Shown piece by piece: positions 1 to 7,999 of a stretch of 64,000 nt of DNA. Origin of the DNA: an uncultured Prevotellaceae bacterium. GTDB taxonomy: Bacteria; Bacteroidota; Bacteroidia; Bacteroidales; Bacteroidaceae. Where the stretch lies: contig CAMVIM010000015.1 in assembly GCA_947167515.1 (NCBI GenBank), positions 1 through 64,000 of the forward strand, written 5' to 3'. Position numbers and translations under genes: made by a program. Position 1 is the stretch's first letter. Every line of letters starts with the position of its first letter. The notes beneath the pieces were generated by a model. That model had not been told where the DNA came from, made no database searches, and saw only the letters and a list, made by a program, of their open reading frames with translations.

Positions 1-20
1 CTGCCATTGTTATAGTATAT

Positions 21-34
21 AGGTGTTAACACCT
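21..34. promoter_or_regulatory. perfect 14-bp palindrome, operator-like
   Basis: AGGTGTTAACACCT is a perfect palindrome in the non-coding left edge (1-218), where I see no gene. An ATG on the minus strand at 7 could open a gene that runs off the window, with the palindrome in its leader. A role as repressor site is a guess. Confidence 0.3.
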
Positions 35-218
35 GTAGTTTATCGAATGCTTACTGTAATGATGTCTGCGAGAAGGACGAAGACATGGGTGGGCAATGGG
101 AGTGGATGCGGCTGAAAGAAGATTCAGTTGTTTCCACAATGGAAAGAACGGCCTCAGACGGGAAGATTCTTTTGAAAGCAAATCACAACGAGTGAAGCAT
201 GGGGCAACTGAGATGGGG

Positions 219-632
219 TCATTCGCCGATGATGGTGGCGACGAGTTGACGTTCTCCTCCGTAGTTGCGGTATTCGCAGAAGTAGATTCCTTGCCAGATG
301 CCGAGATTGAGGTGGCCGTTGGTGATGGGGATGGTGATGCTCACGCCGCTGAGGACGGACTTGGCATGGGCGGGCATATCGTCGGAGCCTTCGAGGGTGT
401 GCTCGTAGCAGGGCTGGTTTTCGGGAACGAGGCGATTGAAGATGGTTTCCATATCGACGCGCACATCGGGGTCGCAGTTTTCGTTGATGGCGAGTCCGCA
501 ACTGGTGTGTTTGGTGAAGAGGTTGAGGATGCCAGTCTGGGGCAGTCGGGGCAGCTGGCGGAGTATTTCTCCTGTGACCAGATGGAAGCCTCTCGTCTTG
601 GGGCTGAGTGTGAGTTCTTTTTGCTGTATCAT
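219..632 (-). CDS. yjbQ: YjbQ / UPF0047 family protein
   Basis: A 137-residue single-domain protein of the YjbQ (UPF0047) family, cytoplasmic, reported in other bacteria to have weak thiamine-phosphate synthase activity but of uncertain true role. Visible family signatures are FTKHTSCGLAINENCDP with the invariant His-Thr-Ser at residues 42-44, HTLEGSDDMPAHAKS, and the C-terminal LGIWQGIYFCEYR. The length matches the usual 130-140. An in-frame ATG lies further upstream at 683, but a TAAATTTG -7 box at 660-667 falls between the two, so I use the ATG at 632 (MIQQKELTL), which also gives the family length. No operon partner is visible. Confidence 0.9.
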   Translation of the reverse strand: MIQQKELTLSPKTRGFHLVTGEILRQLPRLPQTGILNLFTKHTSCGLAINENCDPDVRVDMETIFNRLVPENQPCYEHTLEGSDDMPAHAKSVLSGVSITIPITNGHLNLGIWQGIYFCEYRNYGGERQLVATIIGE

Positions 633-659
633 TTTGGGGATGTCGCTTTGATTTCGCCA

Positions 660-667
660 CAAATTTA
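660..667 (-). promoter_or_regulatory. promoter -7 box (TAAATTTG) of yjbQ
   Basis: Bacteroidota-type TAnnTTTG box read on the minus strand about 28 bp before the ATG at 632. It rules out the longer start at 683. Confidence 0.5.
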
Positions 668-717
668 GTGAAAAATCGGTCAAAATCTGTCATTTTGAGG
701 GCGAGCGGGTGTTATTT

Positions 718-779
718 GGGCATTTTTTGCATGAAAGGTGGGCGTTTTTTGCATGATTCGCTGGGGATTTGTACCTTTG
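718..779 (+). promoter_or_regulatory. promoter with two 17-bp direct repeats
   Basis: TACCTTTG at 772-779 is a standard -7 box. Upstream lie two near-identical 17-mers (GGGCATTTTTTGCATGA at 718-734 and GGGCGTTTTTTGCATGA at 740-756) spaced 22 bp, two helical turns, reaching into the -33 region. They could be binding sites for an unknown regulator of the secreted protein that follows after a 130-nt leader. Confidence 0.5.
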
Positions 780-911
780 CAACGTTGGCTGAGAGATGAG
801 GTGCGGATGAAAGGGAGGGAGGAGGTGCTTTTTGAGGAGAGCGTTTCTCGCCATCGGAGGGTACTGACGAACGAAACAAACTTTTTTTTTCACACTTAAA
901 ACCTATAGATT

Positions 912-1472
912 ATGACAAAGAAAATGATTACTCTGGCGGCTTTGATGCTGCTGGCTCTGGGGCTGCAGGCGCAGAGCCTCAATGGAAACTGGAGCATGGC
1001 TCAGGAGTTGATGACGAAACTGAACAAGGAGATGGATGATTCTTCGGCAACGATTGACCGGTTTGGCATGTCTTTCACGGACAAGGAGGCTAAGGTGGTC
1101 ATGATGCTGAGCGTGGAGTCGGACGGCATGAAAATGAAGATTGGGGTCGGTGTTCCTGGCACTTACAAGCGCAACGGCAACAACGTGAAGTGTAATTTTG
1201 ATGCCAAGAAGGTTGAGATCAACATTCTTGACTTGCAGTCGGACGATGAGGAAGTCAAGGGTATGCTTGCGAATCCTACCACTCGCGAATCGCTACTGAA
1301 GCTGATCAACAGCATGATGGAGGAAGAGCTGAAGAAAGATGGCAATGACCTCTTGGAGCTTGCTGATCCATTCGAGGAGTTCGAAATCAAGAGCCTCACA
1401 TCGTCGAAATTGGAGATTGGAGTGGATGACGAGAAGGATAGCATCCCCTTCGACCGCGTGACGAATTTTTAA
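912..1472 (+). CDS. small secreted lipocalin-like protein
   Basis: A 186-residue exported protein. Residues 1-20 (MTKKMITLAALMLLALGLQA) form a signal peptide followed by QSLNGNWSM. The opening LNGNW and the alternation of beta-strand-like segments (GTYKRNGNNVKCNF, KVEINILDL) resemble the small lipocalin-like / DUF-type secreted proteins common in Bacteroidales, where the GxW motif sits at the first strand. The middle (about 110-150) is helical and very acidic. No catalytic motif is visible. It is monocistronic with its own promoter at 772-779 and is followed by the tRNA-Val gene. Specific function unknown. Confidence 0.75.
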   Translation: MTKKMITLAALMLLALGLQAQSLNGNWSMAQELMTKLNKEMDDSSATIDRFGMSFTDKEAKVVMMLSVESDGMKMKIGVGVPGTYKRNGNNVKCNFDAKKVEINILDLQSDDEEVKGMLANPTTRESLLKLINSMMEEELKKDGNDLLELADPFEEFEIKSLTSSKLEIGVDDEKDSIPFDRVTNF

Positions 1473-1577
1473 GGCAAGGGAGGCCTTTTGCTTGCGGCTG
1501 CGGCATCTTTGTGCCTGAATGTTTCACTTTTTCTAAAAAAAATGGGGGCAGATGCTTGCAGATTCGGAAGAAATGCG

Positions 1578-1585
1578 TACCTTTG
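1578..1585 (+). promoter_or_regulatory. promoter -7 box (TACCTTTG) of tRNA-Val
   Basis: TACCTTTG 21 bp before the first tRNA base. Confidence 0.6.
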
Positions 1586-1606
1586 CAGCCGGATAATGAT
1601 GATGAC

Positions 1607-1681
1607 AGGGGCGTAGCCCAGCTGGTTTAGAGCGCTGCAGTCACATTGCAGAGGTCATCGGTTCGAACCCGATCGTCCCTA
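1607..1681 (+). tRNA. tRNA-Val (anticodon CAC)
   Basis: Full cloverleaf. The acceptor arm AGGGGCG pairs with CGTCCCT (one G-T). The D arm is GCCC/GAGC with one C-A mismatch. The anticodon stem is CTGCA/TGCAG around the loop GTCACAT, giving anticodon CAC, which reads GTG. The T arm is ATCGG-TTCGAAC-CCGAT. Discriminator A; CCA is not encoded. A short perfect hairpin (GCACTC-TCA-GAGTGC, 1683-1697) follows directly and may help 3' processing. Confidence 0.95.
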
Positions 1682-1735
1682 CGCACTCTCAGAGTGCACA
1701 GCAAGAGGGGCTGTTCATCATCATTAAGGAGGCGA

Positions 1736-1772
1736 GAACGCTGGCACATCGTGCCGGCGTTCTTCGTTTTTT
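1736..1772 (+). terminator. rho-independent terminator after tRNA-Val
   Basis: GAACGCTGGCAC pairs with GTGCCGGCGTTC around a 3-nt loop and is followed by TTCGTTTTTT. It ends the tRNA transcript. Confidence 0.85.
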
Positions 1773-2019
1773 ATGTGGGGAGAGGAGGAGAAAGGAGTAT
1801 TTTTTGTTAAAATTGATAAAAATGAAGGAATGGAATAAACCTTTGGGGAGGACGGTGGTCATAATAAACGTAAACAGCAATGAGAAGTAAGGTTGCCACT
1901 TACAATCATTCGTTTCAACAAACAAACAACAGAATCACCATCAATAAACATCATAACTTTCAAAACATTTTGCAACAAACAAAAATCATTTAACAACACA
2001 ACTAAAACCAAACACAATC

Positions 2020-2472
2020 ATGATGAAGAAATTCTTTTTCTCGATGATGTTGGCAGCGATTTCGCTCACATCATTTGCACAGCAGGGCGGCGGTCAGCGT
2101 CGCGAGTTCAAACCCGAAGACCAGGCTACCCGCAGGGCTAACCAGGTGAAGGAGGCAGCCAAGACCACTGACGAGCAGTATCAGAAGGTGTATGACCTTT
2201 TCCTGAAGCAGGCGCAGGAGTCGCAGGCCAAGATGAAGGAGGCACAGGAGAAGGGCGAGCGTCCACGCTTCGACCGCGAGGAAATGCAGAAGCAGCGCGA
2301 AGCCACGAATGCGGCGCTGAAGGAGATTCTGACCGAGGAGCAGTTTGCTGCCTACGAGAAGGCTCAGCAGGAGCGCATGCAGCGCGGCGGCCGTGGCGGT
2401 CAGGGCGGCAGAGGTCAAGGCGGCGGCCGTCAGAGACCTGGCGGCGGCTCCAATAACGCTCAAGACATTTGA
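2020..2472 (+). CDS. secreted Gln/Arg/Gly-rich helical protein (DUF4890/Spy-like)
   Basis: A 150-residue exported protein. A signal peptide ends at SFAQ (about residue 20). A charged helical core follows (residues 45-115, rich in Q, K, E, R), with the phrase LKEILTEEQFAAYEKAQQERMQ typical of the small DUF4890 / Spy-CpxP-like periplasmic proteins of Bacteroidales. The tail is Gly-Arg-rich (RGGRGGQGGRGQGGGRQ). Spy-like proteins act as ATP-independent periplasmic chaperones; I infer only similarity in build. Transcribed alone: an A-rich leader of more than 200 nt precedes it and a strong terminator follows at 2491. Confidence 0.75.
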   Translation: MMKKFFFSMMLAAISLTSFAQQGGGQRREFKPEDQATRRANQVKEAAKTTDEQYQKVYDLFLKQAQESQAKMKEAQEKGERPRFDREEMQKQREATNAALKEILTEEQFAAYEKAQQERMQRGGRGGQGGRGQGGGRQRPGGGSNNAQDI

Positions 2473-2490
2473 AAACCCATCAAGACGAAC

Positions 2491-2534
2491 AGGGGCAGTG
2501 CTACTTTCACGTTGGCACTGCCCCTGCTTTTTTG
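2491..2534 (+). terminator. rho-independent terminator
   Basis: AGGGGCAGTGC pairs perfectly with GCACTGCCCCT over a 13-nt loop, then GCTTTTTTG. It ends the gene at 2020-2472. Confidence 0.9.
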
Positions 2535-2600
2535 TTTTCAAGAATGCGGATTTTCTTTTTTCTTCACCATTCTTTTTTTCACAATTCTTTTCTTCACAAC

Positions 2601-5600
2601 TTATTTTTTCACAACTTTCTTGCCTCTCACGATGTAGATGCCGCTGGGCAGTCCGTCGAGCGAGGTGCTGCCTTGGTGAACCATCTGTCCTGTGATGGAA
2701 TAGACATTGTTGTCGTCGGCCTTTGGAGTGGCAGCAATGTCGTCGATGCCCACCGTTTCGATGATGTCGTCATTGGCGTCGTTGGCTTTTCCATACACGT
2801 TGGTCTTGGCAAAACGCACCTTGTAGGGCCATTGCTCCACGTCGCCTTCCACGTCCCAACCAATCCAGTCGCGGGTCCAGTAGGCTGTGGGCGCACCGCT
2901 GACGACGAGCCAGAGGTATTGGCATCCGGCAGGACACTGGAAGATGGCTATCTGGGTGGGGGCGCTGCTGTTGGCTGTGGCGATGTCGCCATAGATGCGT
3001 GTGCCATCGCGCTTGAGGGCCACGAAGCCGAATTTCCATCCGGCATTGGCTATGCGATGGACGTTGTAGCCTGACGTGCCTGCCTCGCCCGTGAGTTCGG
3101 CATAGACGGTGGTTTCTGTGGATGGTGTATTGAGGCGGATGGCGTTGTTGCCAAAGTTTTCGATGCAGTCATCCTTGGTGGGCCACCAGTAGCCCTGGTT
3201 GTCCTTGGTGAGTGCGGTCTGATTGCGCTTGCCGATGGTGTTTGCGCCTCGGTCGCGGATGGGGTCGAGGTCGAAGGTGGTCATGCGCGCGCCGTATTCC
3301 CACATTTCGTTGTTGAACTGTTCGAGTTTCTCAGCCGACGTGAGGGACGCGTCCATCGTGAGGCGCATGTAGGCCTGGAAGGGGTCTTCGGGGCTGCGCG
3401 ACTGGTTCCACAGGCGGCCGATGATGTCCATGCCGTGCTTGTGGCAGAAGTAGTCCTGAATGAAGTAGTTGTTGTAGCGCAAACCTACGCAGAGCGGATG
3501 GCGATGCAGGCCGTTGACGGTTCCGCCGAGCCAGTCGTTGCCCTTGTCGGGATTGTTCCACACAAACTGCATGTCGGGATAGAACTTATAGGCTTGCCAC
3601 TGGGCGCACATTTCCCAGAAGACGTTGTAGGAGGAGAGTCCCCAGTTGTACATCCACCCGTTATTGTTGTTGTTGTCGCAGTGGGTCTGATACTGGAAGC
3701 AGTGACCAATCTCGTGCGCCACGGTTTGTCCGCTGCGCGAGGTATGGGCACCGTTGGAGAGGGTGAGCAGGCCGATGATGTTGTCGATGCCGCTGCCAGA
3801 GGCTTCCCAGTCGGTGGTGTAGCGCAGGCGGATAATCATCTTGTAGGTGTCGGTCTTCGACTTGCCTTCGTTGATGGTGATGAAATGGAGGTCGTTGGCA
3901 TAGAACTCAAAGATTTGGTCGGCTCTTTCCAAAATGCCTGGCACGGCCGACGGGACTTCTTTGCCATAGCCTGCCTCCCAGAAGAGAATCCAGTGCTTGG
4001 ACTGGACAGAGCGGTCGTAGCACCACTGATTGGTTGATACTTTCAGCTGTGCATCGGTGCCGCAGGCGTTGGCGCTGCAATAGATTTTCTTATCGACAGC
4101 CGAGATGCGGGTGTTGAGTGTGGTGACGGCCAGACGGAGCTGACTGTCAGTGAGCGTGTAGTCCTCCATCTTCGCCTGAGCCGTCTCGATGCCCGATTTG
4201 AGGTTGGCGAGTGTGTTGGCCTTGCGCGGCACACCTTCCCACCACCCTGCCACGGTCTGGGCATAGTCGATGCGAACCTGCAGGGCGTCGTAGAGCACAC
4301 GCGAGGCCTCGCCTGCCGCGATGGCATCCAGCAGGGCGGCATGTGCCTCAGCCAATGCGGTTTCGTCGTAGAGGGTCTGTCCGCTGCCATCGGTGCCAAT
4401 GCCTTCCATGGCGGTCTGTGCCGATGCCAGAGCGGTTCTCATCGCCTCGGCGGCTGTCTCCTGAATGCCCTTGTCGAGCAGGGCCTGCCCTTTGGCAGAG
4501 AGGTTCTGCAGCTCCTGCACATAGCTGGCCGCCGTCAGTTCGCCGATGTATTGCAGACGGAAGTAATCGACACAGAGCCAGTTGCCCGTCGGATTTTCTG
4601 TGCGAAGACCGATGCCGATGTGCTCTCCCTCGTCGATGACGGCAAAGGTGAGTTCATAGGTTTTCATGCTGGTCACCTCCTGCTGGGCAGAACCGGCAAA
4701 GAGGTAGGCACCCGTCTGCGGATCGCCCTTGTTGACGGTGCTTTGGCTGGCGGTCTGCTGAATGTGGAGTGCGTTGGCCTTGAGCTTGTAATTGCCCTTG
4801 GGCAGGTTTCTCAGGGTCTGCGATACGGATGCTGCCGATATGGTCTTGCCGATGTTCACCCAGGTCTCCAGATAGTAGGTGCCGCTCTTGCTTCGGAAGA
4901 CACTGTTGCTCTGTGTGCCCATGCCGCTGACCGTCCATCCGGCGGTGCCGTTCGTTTCGAACGAGGGGTTCGTGATGCGGCTGGTGAGGTCCACGGGTTT
5001 GGCCTCGGTGGCATTTCTCAGTTTGTAGGTCTCGGTGGCCTCCTTCACGTTGTAGTTGGCCTCCAGCACTTCGGGCATGGTGGCTTCCTCCTTGTCATAG
5101 ACAGCTTGGGCAGCATCGATGACCGCCTTGAATTCGGCGGCTCCCTTGCCCGTACCATCGCCATACTGACGGTTGGCGGCGTTGATGCTGGTATTGAGCG
5201 TAGTCTTGCTCACGGCCATGTTCTCGCCCGTCAGCTTCACATAGTCAATCAGCAGGTTGGCGGAATTGGCTGACCCTCCAGCCGCGGCCTTGTAGCCGAT
5301 TTGCAGCTTGCCCACAGTGGAGCGGGTCAGCGTGAAGGTAATCTTGTCCTCCTTCCATGTCCGTGAAGGATAGCTCTTCAGAGTGGAGGTGACCGACGTG
5401 CCGCTATTGGGAATCCACGCCAGGAGGGAGGTGCCGCCCGTCACACCCTTGGCATTGTAGGTGGCTGCGCTGAAGGTGTAGGTACCGGCAGGCAAGGTGA
5501 CGGTCTGGGTGTAGCAGAAGGTCTGTTCCCATCCGGTGGAGAGTGCCAAGGCACCGCCTGCCTCGCCATCGGCACCTGTGGCAGGAACGCTCGTACCGTT

Positions 5601-5846
5601 GAAAGTGCCTCCGAAGCCGAACTCATAGACACCCGTCACGGTGTAGTCGGCACTCAGGTTGGCTGTCCATCCGGGTATCTCACGAATCTCCTGCGCCACC
5701 GCCACCCTTTGGGAGGCTGTGTAGTCGAAGTCGGAGTCGAAACCGTAGTTGGTGAGATAGTAGCGGGTCACGTCGTCCTGTGCCCATCCACTCAGCGAGG
5801 TCAATCCCATCCAAAAGAGAAGTAATGCTTTTTTCATGTTCAACAT
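2601..5846 (-). CDS. large secreted HExxH metallopeptidase-like protein with T9SS-type tail
   Basis: A 1081-residue exported protein. Signal peptide (MKKALLLFWMGLTSLSGWAQ; start could also be the ATG at 5837). Two carbohydrate-binding-like beta modules follow (about 25-210 and 280-440, the second opening ITNPSFETNGTAGW), then helical linker repeats (440-590), then a catalytic-looking domain. That domain carries HEIGH at residues 711-715 and, downstream, NVFWEMCAQW, whose Glu could be the third zinc ligand of a gluzincin; I place it near the DUF6055 family. The C terminus (SITGQMVHQGSTSLDG followed by GIYIVRGKKVVKK) looks like a type IX secretion or cell-surface sorting tail. A shorter paralogue lies at 14313-15638. 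Likely a surface hydrolase for host glycoproteins; substrate unknown. Confidence 0.85.
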   Translation of the reverse strand: MLNMKKALLLFWMGLTSLSGWAQDDVTRYYLTNYGFDSDFDYTASQRVAVAQEIREIPGWTANLSADYTVTGVYEFGFGGTFNGTSVPATGADGEAGGALALSTGWEQTFCYTQTVTLPAGTYTFSAATYNAKGVTGGTSLLAWIPNSGTSVTSTLKSYPSRTWKEDKITFTLTRSTVGKLQIGYKAAAGGSANSANLLIDYVKLTGENMAVSKTTLNTSINAANRQYGDGTGKGAAEFKAVIDAAQAVYDKEEATMPEVLEANYNVKEATETYKLRNATEAKPVDLTSRITNPSFETNGTAGWTVSGMGTQSNSVFRSKSGTYYLETWVNIGKTISAASVSQTLRNLPKGNYKLKANALHIQQTASQSTVNKGDPQTGAYLFAGSAQQEVTSMKTYELTFAVIDEGEHIGIGLRTENPTGNWLCVDYFRLQYIGELTAASYVQELQNLSAKGQALLDKGIQETAAEAMRTALASAQTAMEGIGTDGSGQTLYDETALAEAHAALLDAIAAGEASRVLYDALQVRIDYAQTVAGWWEGVPRKANTLANLKSGIETAQAKMEDYTLTDSQLRLAVTTLNTRISAVDKKIYCSANACGTDAQLKVSTNQWCYDRSVQSKHWILFWEAGYGKEVPSAVPGILERADQIFEFYANDLHFITINEGKSKTDTYKMIIRLRYTTDWEASGSGIDNIIGLLTLSNGAHTSRSGQTVAHEIGHCFQYQTHCDNNNNNGWMYNWGLSSYNVFWEMCAQWQAYKFYPDMQFVWNNPDKGNDWLGGTVNGLHRHPLCVGLRYNNYFIQDYFCHKHGMDIIGRLWNQSRSPEDPFQAYMRLTMDASLTSAEKLEQFNNEMWEYGARMTTFDLDPIRDRGANTIGKRNQTALTKDNQGYWWPTKDDCIENFGNNAIRLNTPSTETTVYAELTGEAGTSGYNVHRIANAGWKFGFVALKRDGTRIYGDIATANSSAPTQIAIFQCPAGCQYLWLVVSGAPTAYWTRDWIGWDVEGDVEQWPYKVRFAKTNVYGKANDANDDIIETVGIDDIAATPKADDNNVYSITGQMVHQGSTSLDGLPSGIYIVRGKKVVKK

Positions 5847-5882
5847 AGGTTTTGTGCGTTAGTTATGTTCATAGTTGCTGTG

Positions 5883-5890
5883 CAAATGTA
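5883..5890 (-). promoter_or_regulatory. promoter -7 box (TACATTTG)
   Basis: TAnnTTTG box on the minus strand 36-46 bp ahead of the 5846/5837 starts of the large secreted protein. Confidence 0.55.
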
Positions 5891-5984
5891 CACAAAAACT
5901 GCGAGTTATCGGATAGTCATCATCAAAAACTTCATTTTAGGGAACAATTTATTGCAAGACCATGCCATTGTCCACTTCCACAAA

Positions 5985-6067
5985 GCTCGCGAGGGCAACG
6001 GCGTTACCCTCGCGAGCCTTTCTCCGTCAAGCCCAAAGAGGCAACGACGGTGCAGTTTGAGCAGAGA
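5985..6067. repeat. dispersed CTCGCGAG repeat, copy 1, with perfect hairpin
   Basis: GCTCGCGAGGG (5985-5995) and CCCTCGCGAGC (6007-6017) form an 11-bp stem. From 6005 onward the sequence matches a second copy at 45810-45874. On the minus strand the hairpin is followed by TTTG only, so it is a poor terminator; it lies between two minus-strand genes. Confidence 0.6.
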
Positions 6068-6078
6068 TGCCCTGTCCC

Positions 6079-6891
6079 CTACTCTTTCACCACGTCCTTG
6101 ACCAGACGGACTGCCATCAAATTGGCATCGATCGAGCTGCCTCTGTCAGGCCAGATGTAGATGTAATCAAAGCTCAAGCCGCTGTCAGTCGTTGACCAAT
6201 ACTCTCCCTCAACTGGTTCGCCATTGTCCGAATACTTCCATGAGGTGAAGGGAAGGAACACTGCGCCTGCATCTTCCATCTTCTGCCAAGTGGCAGCATC
6301 ATAGACATTGAGGCTGGTGAGGTCGGTCTCATCGCTTCTGTTCTTCACGTCGATGGTGCTGGACGTGATTTTAGCGGTGTCAACCAGCGACACGAACTGC
6401 ACATCGGAAGGCTGCTCCCATGCATCGGGCAGCAAGATAAGGCCCTTCACGCTCTCCACCTGTCCGTAAGACAACAGGTTGAGGGCGTTGGGACGCTCCA
6501 TGAACACATAGTTCCACTCCTCGTTGGTGAGGGTGCGCCACTTAAATTCGCCACCATTGGCAATAGGATTGGTACCCCAATCTGTAAACTTCGCACCTTC
6601 CTCGCTTTCGAGACGTTCGGGACTTGGATTGTCGCCGCTGCCCCATGCAAAGAGGTCGAACGTGTCTTTCTCGTCAAAGTCCGCATCTTTATTGCCCAGC
6701 ACCGTCCACTGATGCTCGGCAAACTGGAAGGTTTTCGTAGATTTGGTGTATTGCAGGTTACCGCTCGAGAACTTCACCTGCTGAGTTGCACTCACTGAAA
6801 AAACACCGCTGATGGTGCCCTCTTCCTTGCTGTCACAACCGGTCAGCAACAAGGTGGCGAACAATGCACAAAAAAATAGTTTTGTCTTCAT
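6079..6891 (-). CDS. secreted lipoprotein, Fibrobacter-paralogous/FGE-like domain
   Basis: A 270-residue lipoprotein: lipobox LLTG-Cys at residue 19 after MKTKLFFCALFATLL. The ectodomain opens VKFSSGNLQYTKSTKTFQFAEHQW and continues with WGTNP, WRTLTNEEWNYV and, near the end, FLPFTSWKYSDNGEPVEGEYWST. This layout (GNLQY..., WRTLTxxEW, YWSxT) recurs in multicopy Bacteroidales and Fibrobacter surface proteins related to formylglycine-generating-enzyme/DUF1566-type folds; no catalytic Cys pair is seen, so a binding role is likelier. The reading frame stays open to 7023, but that would run through the terminator and into the next gene; the ATG at 6891 begins the signal peptide. Confidence 0.75.
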   Translation of the reverse strand: MKTKLFFCALFATLLLTGCDSKEEGTISGVFSVSATQQVKFSSGNLQYTKSTKTFQFAEHQWTVLGNKDADFDEKDTFDLFAWGSGDNPSPERLESEEGAKFTDWGTNPIANGGEFKWRTLTNEEWNYVFMERPNALNLLSYGQVESVKGLILLPDAWEQPSDVQFVSLVDTAKITSSTIDVKNRSDETDLTSLNVYDAATWQKMEDAGAVFLPFTSWKYSDNGEPVEGEYWSTTDSGLSFDYIYIWPDRGSSIDANLMAVRLVKDVVKE

Positions 6892-6914
6892 AATAGGTAT
6901 AGGTTTAGTGAAAA

Positions 6915-6950
6915 GGAGGCTCACCCCGCCTAAGACGGAGGCGAGCCTCT
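6915..6950 (-). terminator. rho-independent terminator after the GGGtGRT gene
   Basis: On the minus strand GAGGCTCGCC pairs with GGTGAGCCTC (one G-T) over an inner stem, followed by CTTTTC. It sits 25 bp past the stop at 6975 and separates that operon from the lipoprotein gene. Confidence 0.75.
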
Positions 6951-6974
6951 TCTTTGTTATTGAATAATGTGTGA

Positions 6975-7985
6975 TTACTTGTTCAGAGCCAGAGCCACGT
7001 TCACGGCGCATGCCACGGTGCAACCTACCATTGGGTTGTTACCGATGCCGAGGAAGCCCATCATCTCCACGTGAGCAGGCACAGAAGAAGAGCCTGCGAA
7101 CTGAGCGTCAGAGTGCATACGGCCAAGCGTGTCGGTCATACCGTAAGAAGCTGGACCTGCAGCCATGTTGTCTGGGTGCAGTGTGCGGCCTGTACCACCA
7201 CCAGATGCTACAGAGAAGTAAGGCTTACCAGCGAGCACACGCTCCTTCTTGTAAGTACCAGCCACTGGGTGCTGGAAACGGGTTGGGTTGGTAGAGTTAC
7301 CAGTGATGGAAACATCCACGTTCTCCTTCCAAAGGATAGCCACACCCTCACGAACGTCGTCAGCGCCGTAGCAGTTCACCTTGGCACGAGGACCATCAGA
7401 ATAAGCCTTGGTCTTCACCACCTTGAGTTCGCCAGTGAAGTAGTCGAACTGAGTCTGCACGTATGTGAAACCATTGATACGAGAGATAATCATGGCAGCG
7501 TCTTTGCCAAGACCGTTGAGGATGCAACGGAGTGGCTTCTTGCGCACCTTGTTGGCCATCTCAGCAATCTTGATGGCACCTTCAGCAGCTGCGAATGACT
7601 CGTGACCTGCGAGGAATGCGAAGCACTCAGTCTCTTCGCGGAGCAGACGGGCAGCGAGGTTGCCGTGACCGATGCCCACCTTGCGGTCGTCAGCCACAGA
7701 ACCGGGGATGCAGAATGCCTGCAAGCCGATACCGATGGCCTCGGCAGCGTCGGCAGCGTTCTTGCAACCCTTCTTCAAAGCGATGGCAGAACCTACCACG
7801 TATGCCCACTTAGCGTTCTCGAAGCAGATGCGCTGAGTTTCTTCACATGTCATGTATGGGTCGAGACCTGCCTTCTCGCAGATTTCGTTAGCCTCTTCGA
7901 TAGAGGAAATGCCGTTCTCGTTCAAAGCAGCAAGAATCTGCTTCATGCGACGGTCTTGTGATTCGAATTTCACTTCTCTAATCAT
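6975..7985 (-). CDS. GGGtGRT protein
   Basis: A 336-residue cytoplasmic protein of the family named for its motif, here SGGGTGRTLHPDN at about residues 273-285. Other conserved-looking blocks are EICEKAGLDPYMTCEETQRI, GHGNLAARLLREETECFAFL and GFLGIGNNPMVGCTVACAV. Several Cys residues are spread through the chain. The function is unknown. It lies 14 bp downstream of the NifU-like gene at 8000-8701, clearly in one operon, and the two occur together in many anaerobic Bacteroidales as far as I recall. The pairing suggests a metal- or Fe-S-linked role, which is inference. Confidence 0.85.
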   Translation of the reverse strand: MIREVKFESQDRRMKQILAALNENGISSIEEANEICEKAGLDPYMTCEETQRICFENAKWAYVVGSAIALKKGCKNAADAAEAIGIGLQAFCIPGSVADDRKVGIGHGNLAARLLREETECFAFLAGHESFAAAEGAIKIAEMANKVRKKPLRCILNGLGKDAAMIISRINGFTYVQTQFDYFTGELKVVKTKAYSDGPRAKVNCYGADDVREGVAILWKENVDVSITGNSTNPTRFQHPVAGTYKKERVLAGKPYFSVASGGGTGRTLHPDNMAAGPASYGMTDTLGRMHSDAQFAGSSSVPAHVEMMGFLGIGNNPMVGCTVACAVNVALALNK

Positions 7986-7999
7986 AGTCTGTTTCCTCC

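Noticed and set aside
96..668. Plus-strand frame over yjbQ
   Set aside because: It is antisense to a clearly recognisable conserved gene.
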